From assembly GCA_030631445.1 (NCBI GenBank), contig DAOVLD010000029.1, positions 1 through 12,192 of the forward strand: a DNA stretch of 12,192 nucleotides, given 5' to 3'. A program made the position numbers and the translations under genes. The stretch is from Bacteroidota bacterium. GTDB lineage: Bacteria; Bacteroidota; Bacteroidia; Bacteroidales; VadinHA17. The notes below the pieces were generated by a model. That model was not told the DNA's origin. It saw only the letters and a program-made list of their open reading frames with translations, and did not search any database. Below, in pieces: positions 6,703 through 12,192 of the stretch (the first letter of the stretch is position 1; every line of letters starts with the position of its first letter).

Positions 6703-8787
6703 TTATTGAATTATAATTTTTTGAGCAGTATTTACATTTTGATCCTTATTTATTACTATCAACAAATATACCCCAGGTTTTTGATCAGACAAATTTAGTT
6801 TTAAATAAAGATTATCCACTATTTCTTTCTTATAAACCAAGGTGCCGGAAATGGCAAACACTTGAACTGATTTACGCGTTTGATCCTTAAAATTAATCAG
6901 GAAAACTCCGCTACTTGGGTTTGGAAAAACTTTCTGTTGACTATCTCCTTCAAAATTTACAATATTTAAATCAGCTTCAGTTGTAAAGAATATTGAAGTT
7001 GGAATTAAAGCATTATCCGAATAATCTTCCAGAACCATTTTAACAGAAATGTAATAGATTTGTCCTTTTTCTAAAGACTCAATCGGTGTAATTTCTACAT
7101 GGGTTTTCTCTGTATTCACATTTGCATTATACGAAACATCTTCTCCATTTATATTATCTTTTTTAAAAACAAACAGGCTATCCACATTTAAATAATCTAA
7201 TTCTGTATTATCAAGCTTTCTTACAGGTTCACTAAAATCGATATTTATTACTGCATCTTCATAAACATTTGAATAGTCAGGTGTTATACTCACATCAGGA
7301 GGGTGATTATCTTCTTTCCTGCCGTACAGGTAGACTTGCCGAGCTATTCTTTGTGTTTCTGTATCTGAATTAATTGTTAAAATATCACTTAAATAGCCTG
7401 TAGAATCATTCTGGGGGAAAAAGCTCACGGTAAGATATGTGTCACTATGAGCTGTTATCTCTTTTGGCAGGGAATCTTCAATATAAAAACTATTAGAGTG
7501 AGTAGAATAGCTTGAAATATGTATTAATGAATCAGAGTTATTGTGCAAGGACAATAAATATTGTTCCGCAGTGAATCCATCCCACAAACCAAAATTTATT
7601 GTATCTGCAGAAGTAGCAATAACATTGGTTTGCCATGGAAATTTGAATACTGTTCTGCTAAAGCTGTGATCATTGAAATCCAGTTCTAACGCCAGTGACC
7701 CATCGGGATGAAACTCAGTAATGGATGGGGATATATTTCCCCAGTCTATTATTGTATTATTATTTTGCAGCCTTTGCGTTGATCCGATATACGCTGAAAA
7801 CAGATCGGGTTCCCGTCTGATCCTTTTTACCAGGATGGCAGTTTTTGCATCCTCATCAAGTTCATATTCAACAGAGCTTGAAAAAGGGGGTTGATGTAGA
7901 TTTCCATTATCAAAAAAGAGGATATTTCCATTAGTAAGTTTATTTATACTATGTTGGTGTGAAAACCCTATTGTGTCGCCAATAAAAACAAAATCATTAT
8001 TTTTCCCGCCTAATCGCCAGATGATATCACCAGAACGCCGGTCAATCTTAGTTATCTCATCCATATGCCTGCATGATATTAATAAACTTGTATCGGAATC
8101 CACAGTTACACTATTCACATGAGCATAATCAATGACAGATGCCTGGAAATCGACAACAATCGACTCTTCATTCCCATCCAATATGTTAAAATGGTCCTCA
8201 CTTTTCCACGTATATAACAGGTTTTTATTCTTATCAAATTCCTGAATGACAAAATCTTTTACTGTTGCGTCCACTCTACCACCTACAATATGTTCACTCA
8301 TATCAACAATCCTTGGAGCCTGCCCCAGCAAAATAATGTTTCCCTGTTCAGTGATTGCATAATTGTGAGGATCCAACTTATAACCTTGCGGAGATATGCT
8401 GTCAACTACATGAAGCATTTCATCCATAAAATAGAGAGTTTCCGGCTTCCCTGATATATAAGTTATCCTCCCATCAGATTGAAGTGTCATTATCAAAGCC
8501 GGAAAATCCATCTTCCTGAAAAATACCGGTGTACCCTCATTATCAACAATAGCCAGATAGGGTGAATCCGCAGTATCTTTAGCAAGTGGCGCAGCCAGAA
8601 AGAAATATCCGGGCGAAGGATTATATGAGCCGGTAATCTTAAAGTCAGGGAAATAATTTGTTATATCAGCCGGCTGAGAAAATGCTTTTATGGTAAGAAT
8701 AATAAACAGAAAGAACAATAAAAAGATCCTTTTATGGCCACCTTTTCCTGGAAATTGTGAGATCATACCATTAAAACGTTTTTCCAT
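6703..8787 (-). CDS. T9SS-secreted arylsulfotransferase-like protein, copy 1
   Basis: 694 residues. A signal peptide lies at about 20-38 (KRIFLLFFLFII to AFSQ). An ASST-like beta-propeller covers about 40-385, with H141 (DPHNYAI), H223 (YAHVNS), R240 (SCRHMDE), the bacterial ASST-type SHQHS around 276-280 and the FFDNGN strand. An Ig-like/choice-of-anchor-like module follows at about 405-488, an SbsA-type Ig-like domain at about 496-605 (FSEPVRKLDN, then YSDNAL) and a T9SS type A sorting domain at 619-694 (VFPNPSSG, PGVYLL, QKIIIQ end). The His/His/Arg/His series may match the catalytic set of E. coli AssT; that is inference without an alignment. Known ASSTs move sulfate between phenols without PAPS. 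Expected location is outside the cell or on the outer-membrane surface. It lies 73 bases after copy 2. M8 is an alternative start. Confidence 0.88.
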   Translation of the reverse strand: MEKRFNGMISQFPGKGGHKRIFLLFFLFIILTIKAFSQPADITNYFPDFKITGSYNPSPGYFFLAAPLAKDTADSPYLAIVDNEGTPVFFRKMDFPALIMTLQSDGRITYISGKPETLYFMDEMLHVVDSISPQGYKLDPHNYAITEQGNIILLGQAPRIVDMSEHIVGGRVDATVKDFVIQEFDKNKNLLYTWKSEDHFNILDGNEESIVVDFQASVIDYAHVNSVTVDSDTSLLISCRHMDEITKIDRRSGDIIWRLGGKNNDFVFIGDTIGFSHQHSINKLTNGNILFFDNGNLHQPPFSSSVEYELDEDAKTAILVKRIRREPDLFSAYIGSTQRLQNNNTIIDWGNISPSITEFHPDGSLALELDFNDHSFSRTVFKFPWQTNVIATSADTINFGLWDGFTAEQYLLSLHNNSDSLIHISSYSTHSNSFYIEDSLPKEITAHSDTYLTVSFFPQNDSTGYLSDILTINSDTETQRIARQVYLYGRKEDNHPPDVSITPDYSNVYEDAVINIDFSEPVRKLDNTELDYLNVDSLFVFKKDNINGEDVSYNANVNTEKTHVEITPIESLEKGQIYYISVKMVLEDYSDNALIPTSIFFTTEADLNIVNFEGDSQQKVFPNPSSGVFLINFKDQTRKSVQVFAISGTLVYKKEIVDNLYLKLNLSDQKPGVYLLIVINKDQNVNTAQKIIIQ

Positions 8788-8805
8788 TGGCCAGTCTGTC
8801 TTCTA

Positions 8806-8834
8806 TAAAGGTAATTCTGGTACTTCTCCCCAAA
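8806..8834 (-). promoter_or_regulatory. Probable promoter of ASST-like copy 1
   Basis: On the minus strand, TTTG (8834-8831), a 17-base spacer and TACCTTTA (8813-8806) match the consensus except for the last base of the -7 box. The spacing equals that of the cysD promoter. The leader would be about 12 bases. If real, copy 1 can be transcribed separately from copy 2. Confidence 0.45.
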
Positions 8835-8860
8835 TCTTAAAACCAATTAAGCTATTTCTG

Positions 8861-10903
8861 TTATTTTTGAATAACGATTTTTTCTGAGCCAAGTAATTGC
8901 TTGTCTTGTGATTTGATAATAAGCAGATATAAGCCGGGTGATTGATCTGACAGATCAATGGTATACTGTCTTTGTCTGATTAAATCACTCTGATAAATAA
9001 GGATACCGGTCAATGAATATGCCTCAATAATTTTAGGTGACTGGTCTGGAAAATCGATTAAAAAACCTCCGCGGCCAGGATTTGGGTATACTCTAAAATT
9101 ATTGTCAGCCGGAAGGCTTGAAACATCCACAAGTGATTCGGTTGAAAAAGTTACTTCAGAAGGTGTAATTACATTGTCTGAATAGTCCTCAAAAACAGCG
9201 TCAACAAGTATGTAATACACCTGATCATCATCAAGTGAATTGAGCGGTACAATTTCAATTTGGGTCTTTTCAGTATTAACAATAGCATCGTATGGGATAT
9301 CAGCACCATTTATGTCATTCTTTTTAAAAATAAAAAGGTCATCAACATTTTTATAGTCAAGCTCAGTATTGTCCAGGTTTCTAACCGGTTCACTGAAGTT
9401 GACACTAATAATTGCGTTAACCGGAACATTTGAGGAATCGGGCATTATAATTGCTGTTGGGCTTTGATTGTCCTCTTTTGATCCCTGAAGGACCACCTGC
9501 TGGGCAATCAACACATCAGGGTATTCTGAATTCAGAGTTAAAATATCCTGAATGAAGCCTGTTTGCGCAGTTTGCGGAAAATATATTAGTGTGAGAACAG
9601 TTTCTCCCCTGGCCGGAATATCAACTGGCAGGGTCTCCTCAACTGTAAAATGGTCAGTATGGGTTGAATAGCTTGTAATTTTAAGTATTGAATCTGTATT
9701 ATTATGTAATGTAAGCAGGTAAGGATTTTCAGTATAACCATCCCACATACCATAATAAACACTGTCTGTTCCTGTAACAAACACTTTATGGTTCCAATCT
9801 GATTTTGCTATACGGTTACTGAAGCTATGTTGTGAAAAATCCATTTCCAGGGCGACAGAGCCATCCGGATGATATTCTGTAAAAGAGGGTAACTCCTCTC
9901 CCCAATACACCAACAGATTCCCGTTTTCAAGCATTTGTTCACCTCCGCCATGGTCAGCGTAAACTTCAGGATCATGCCTTTGCCTTCTAATTAAGGTTGC
10001 TGTTTTGTTTATTTCATCAAGTTCATAAATAACCACACTTGAAAACTGTGGCGCATGCAGATTACCATTATCAAACAACATAATACTTCCATCTGACAGT
10101 TTCCTTATGGTATGTGGATGGGAAAATTTCAATGTATCATTAACAAAATTAAACTGATTGTTTTTCCCACCCAGTCTCCATATAATATCCCCTGTTCGTC
10201 TGTCAATCTTGGTTATCTCATCAAAATGCCTGCATGAAAGCAAAAAGCTTGTATCAGAATCAAAAGCAAGCGAGTTTGCATGGAGATAATCTATTGTGTT
10301 TGCAGTAAGATCAACATATGGTGATTCTTCGTTTGCATCGGTAATTTCAAAATGCTCCAATGCTTTCCAGGTGTATAGCAGGTTTTTATTTGCATCAAAT
10401 TCCTGAATCACCTTGTCCCTTATTGTTGCATCATCAGGGCCACCATATTGTGTCATATCCATAGTTACATTTTCATTACCCAAAAGCAGCATATGTCCAT
10501 TTGCATCCATATCAAAATCATGTCCATCAAGTTTGTACCCCTCAGTAATCAGAGTGTCAACAATATGGAACATAGTGTCAAAAACATGAAATTGTTTCGG
10601 AACTCCCTCATTATATATAAAATGATCCTTCAATTTTGTGCTTATACATGCAGCTTTTCCATCCTGCAGCCTGAAATATACTGGTGTTCCATAATTATCA
10701 ATAATAGCTATATAGTTGGAACCATTATCATTACTGTATTTTTTGGTAGCAATCAGAAAATATCCCGGTGATGGGTTATTCGACTCAGTGATTATAATTC
10801 CGGGGAAAAAATCCATTAAACCGGTAGTTTGTGCATTCATTTCCGGTTCATCAAATAACATGATTATGAATATGAAAATAAAGACTGGAGATTTCTTTTT
10901 CAT
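8861..10903 (-). CDS. T9SS-secreted arylsulfotransferase-like protein, copy 2
   Basis: 680 residues from the ATG at 10903. A longer reading would need a TTG at 10924 and adds seven residues before MKKKSP, the natural start of a signal peptide (KKKSPVFIFIFIIML, cut near MNAQ). The layout equals copy 1: ASST-like propeller with H128 (DGHDFDM), H208 (YLHANS), R225 (SCRHFDE) and H262/H264 (SHPHT), an LFDNGN strand, an Ig-like module, an SbsA-type Ig-like domain (FSEPVRNLDN) and a T9SS type A sorting domain (VYPNPGRGG, PGLYLL, SEKIVIQK end). The middle of the catalytic motif is SHPH instead of SHQH. Identity to copy 1 is obvious along the whole length, so the two arose by tandem duplication. Role as for copy 1: surface or secreted, with possible sulfate-group transfer; substrate unknown. 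Confidence 0.88.
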   Translation of the reverse strand: MKKKSPVFIFIFIIMLFDEPEMNAQTTGLMDFFPGIIITESNNPSPGYFLIATKKYSNDNGSNYIAIIDNYGTPVYFRLQDGKAACISTKLKDHFIYNEGVPKQFHVFDTMFHIVDTLITEGYKLDGHDFDMDANGHMLLLGNENVTMDMTQYGGPDDATIRDKVIQEFDANKNLLYTWKALEHFEITDANEESPYVDLTANTIDYLHANSLAFDSDTSFLLSCRHFDEITKIDRRTGDIIWRLGGKNNQFNFVNDTLKFSHPHTIRKLSDGSIMLFDNGNLHAPQFSSVVIYELDEINKTATLIRRQRHDPEVYADHGGGEQMLENGNLLVYWGEELPSFTEYHPDGSVALEMDFSQHSFSNRIAKSDWNHKVFVTGTDSVYYGMWDGYTENPYLLTLHNNTDSILKITSYSTHTDHFTVEETLPVDIPARGETVLTLIYFPQTAQTGFIQDILTLNSEYPDVLIAQQVVLQGSKEDNQSPTAIIMPDSSNVPVNAIISVNFSEPVRNLDNTELDYKNVDDLFIFKKNDINGADIPYDAIVNTEKTQIEIVPLNSLDDDQVYYILVDAVFEDYSDNVITPSEVTFSTESLVDVSSLPADNNFRVYPNPGRGGFLIDFPDQSPKIIEAYSLTGILIYQSDLIRQRQYTIDLSDQSPGLYLLIIKSQDKQLLGSEKIVIQK

Positions 10904-10943
10904 ATGTAAACTTTTAGTAAACAATTTCGTGAATCCAATAACA

Positions 10944-10951
10944 CAAATATA
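10944..10951 (-). promoter_or_regulatory. -7 box upstream of ASST-like copy 2
   Basis: On the minus strand TATATTTG (10951-10944) fits TAnnTTTG, with the ATG 41 bases downstream. I see no TTG 17-23 bases upstream, so the -33 half is missing or degenerate. Confidence 0.4.
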
Positions 10952-11099
10952 GTGAACATTAACTACATATTATACCTGTAAACATCATGTAAAACATGAA
11001 AATGCATGGCTAAATCAAAACGTTGCCGGAATATGCTGTCCTCATAATTCAGGTTCATTAAGGAACGTGTTGTGCTGTTATGTGCATATATTTACATTA

Positions 11100-11129
11100 T
11101 TCCGGGCGAAATGAAGTGAAGACCCGGAA
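11100..11129 (+). repeat. REP-like palindrome, element A
   Basis: TTCCGGG (11100-11106) and CCCGGAA (11123-11129) form a perfect 7-bp stem around a 16-base loop (11107-11122) of the form CGAAATGAAGTGAAGA. Its GC content stands out from the AT-rich surroundings. Stem length, loop length and loop sequence match element B on the other strand. Confidence 0.6.
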
Positions 11130-11196
11130 ATCATGCATCTAACAATCAGGCAACTATGAATTAACTTTGGATTGAGCTCATCCATTTGGTCATCGG

Positions 11197-11226
11197 TTCC
11201 CGATCTCCGTTTCACTACGTCGGGAA
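11197..11226 (-). repeat. REP-like palindrome, element B (opposite orientation)
   Basis: TTCCCGA (11197-11203) and TCGGGAA (11220-11226) form a perfect 7-bp stem with a 16-base loop. Read on the minus strand the loop is CGTAGTGAAACGGAGA, 11 of 16 bases identical to the loop of element A. It lies about 20 bases after the decayed end of ASST-like copy 3. Confidence 0.62.
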
Positions 11227-11245
11227 TGATTAAATTTATTTAATT

Positions 11246-11378
11246 TTATGGCAAAATAATTTTCTTAATATTCTGAATTTGCTAAATTTTGAAATAATTT
11301 TGAAGTAACCCCAAAGAAGATTCTTAGTATTAACCTTGTGTCGATTACACTATAATTATACCAGTTATGATTATAAGA
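11246..11378 (-). other. Decayed T9SS sorting-domain remnant at the end of copy 3
   Basis: After GGRNNDF the DNA no longer matches the propeller, but three short pieces in shifting frames match the C-terminus of copies 1 and 2 in order. ITGIIIV corresponds to LTGILIY. VNTKNLLWGYFKIIS corresponds to IDLSDQSPGLYLLIIKS. NIKKIILP, ending in a TAA at 11248-11246, corresponds to SEKIVIQK. Compared with copy 1, about 380 codons between NNDF (residue 266) and ISGTLV (646) are missing. The match is by eye. Confidence 0.55.
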
Positions 11379-11816
11379 AAAATCGTTATTTCTACCTCCC
11401 AGCCTCCAAATAACATTGCCTGTCCGTCTATTAATTTTTGTTATCTTATCCGTGTGGCGACACGAAAGAAGCAAACTTGTATCAGAATCTATTGTTATAC
11501 TATTGGCATGCACATAATCTATTACCGAAGCAGTAAAATCAATGAAAGGTGACTCTTCATTTGCATCTGTAATTTTGAAGTAATCTGCACTATTCCATAT
11601 ATAAAGCAAATTCTTGTTTTTATCAAATTCTTGAATAACTACATCATATACTGTCGCTGCTGAATTTTCACCATCAACAATTGTACTCATATCTACAGTT
11701 CTGAAAGACCTTCCCAATAAGATTATATTCCCAGAATCAGAAATTTCAAAATCATGTTTATCCAGTACGTAATTTTGAGTTGTTATACTATCAACAATTT
11801 CCAATTTATTATTCAT

Positions 11817-11824
11817 AAAAAAAA
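11817..11824 (-). other. T8 homopolymer at the copy 3 frameshift
   Basis: On the minus strand eight T bases separate AAG from ATG. A ninth T would restore the frame between segments 1 and 2, and residues 113-116 would align with copy 1 without gaps. Such a tract is prone both to slippage in the cell and to indel errors in sequencing. Confidence 0.65.
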
Positions 11825-12192
11825 CTTTGTAGGATTGCCAGAAAAATATGCAATCCTATCATCTGGTTGCAAAGACATTTCCCAAGAGGAGGAATTCATT
11901 AAACGAAAAAAGACAGGTGTGCCAAAGTTGTCAATAATAGCAATATACGAAACACCTGGAATTTCGTTAATTAGTGGTGCAGATATAAATAAATATCCAG
12001 GAGCTGGATTGTTAGAATCAATTATATCGATTTCTGGAAAATAAGAAGTTCTATCACTTGATTGCGGAGTGCCATTTAAAACAAATACACAATATAAAAT
12101 AAAAACAAATAGATACTTTAGCGTCAGTATATCAACAAGCATAAATTTCATCAACAATATCTTTATTAATACATATACTCCCTGATATTCAG

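Larger units (their letters stand above)
10904..11245. other. Non-coding spacer between copy 2 and the copy 3 pseudogene
   Basis: 342 bases without a gene. It holds the -7 box of copy 2, two REP-like palindromes (11100-11129 and 11197-11226) and a small CATGT/ACATG inverted repeat at 10986-10998. I found no coding remnant on either strand. Confidence 0.55.
11246..12151 (-). pseudogene. ASST-like T9SS protein, copy 3: frameshifted and internally deleted
   Basis: The ATG is at 12151; the frame could also begin at TTG 12157. Segment 1 (to 11813, about 112 residues) has a signal peptide (LKYLFVFILYCVFVL) and the propeller start (NPAPGYLFI, DNFGTPVFFR), and stops just after a T8 tract. Segment 2 (11816 to about 11379) continues the homology in another frame: DKHDFEI, YVHANSI, SCRHTDK, IWRLGGRNNDF. 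It then leaves the family sequence, and a stop follows at 11265. One more T in the tract would join the segments and give exact alignment length with copy 1. From 11378 down to 11246 a decayed sorting-domain end can be read across frames. The SHQH catalytic region, both Ig-like modules and most of the sorting domain are gone. It is closer to copy 1 than to copy 2. Not functional as an ASST or as a T9SS cargo. Confidence 0.8.

Noticed and set aside
10904..10924. TTG start for ASST-like copy 2
   Set aside because: The ATG at 10903 directly precedes a normal KKK-type signal peptide and lies properly behind the -7 box at 10944-10951.
10448..10952. Plus-strand frames over copy 2 (10448-10771, 10716-10952)
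   Set aside because: They are antisense to the ASST-like gene and its leader, with no recognisable features.
10986..10998. CATGT-AAA-ACATG inverted repeat
   Set aside because: A 5-bp AT-rich stem is expected by chance in such sequence, and its position does not suggest an operator.
11350..11376. Imperfect AT palindrome (CTATAATTAT / ATGATTATAA) as an insertion-sequence end at the deletion point
   Set aside because: It lies within the sorting-domain remnant and is made of AT-rich codons; no target duplication or transposase remnant is visible.

Overview
The window looks like chromosomal DNA from a member of the Bacteroidota, probably a Bacteroidales/Marinilabiliales- or Flavobacteria-like lineage. 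It is AT-rich and has Bacteroidota-type promoters (TTG/TTTG, spacer, TAnnTTTG). Start codons have A-rich upstream regions without strong Shine-Dalgarno sites. Two large secreted proteins end in a type IX secretion (T9SS) sorting domain, which occurs only in this phylum.

Left part (1-3355). A membrane-bound 7TM-HD phosphohydrolase of the PgpH type (minus strand, cut by the window edge) is divergent from a cytosolic-looking NlpC/P60 (C40) cell-wall peptidase at 2161-2949. Each has a TAnnTTTG box in the shared spacer, and a GTTAAGTG-type minisatellite lies between the two promoters. After the peptidase come several short-period minisatellites (octads in two inverted blocks, then two unrelated heptad arrays) and a possible 42-residue single-pass membrane protein (3135-3263).

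Middle part (3356-6507). The cysD-cysN pair (minus strand) encodes heterodimeric ATP sulfurylase, the sulfate-activating enzyme. A good promoter at 5591-5619 sets the cysD start at 5562 and rules out a longer reading. No cysC, cysH or sulfate transporter is in view. Divergent from it is an uncharacterised exported protein (5779-6507).

Right part (6703-12192). This is a tandem array of three paralogous genes on the minus strand. Each encodes a signal peptide, an arylsulfotransferase (ASST)-like beta-propeller, Ig-like modules and a T9SS C-terminal sorting domain. Two copies are intact. The third is a pseudogene: it has a one-base slip in a T8 tract, has lost about 1.1 kb from the last catalytic His region into the sorting domain, and keeps a decayed remnant of the sorting domain at its end. 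Just downstream lie two REP-like palindromes with identical geometry in opposite orientation.

Functionally the window pairs nucleotide-signalling/cell-wall genes on the left with sulfur-related genes on the right. ATP sulfurylase and ASST-like proteins both concern sulfate groups, but known ASSTs do not need PAPS, so a functional link is only a hypothesis. I see no tRNA, rRNA, CRISPR array or complete insertion sequence.
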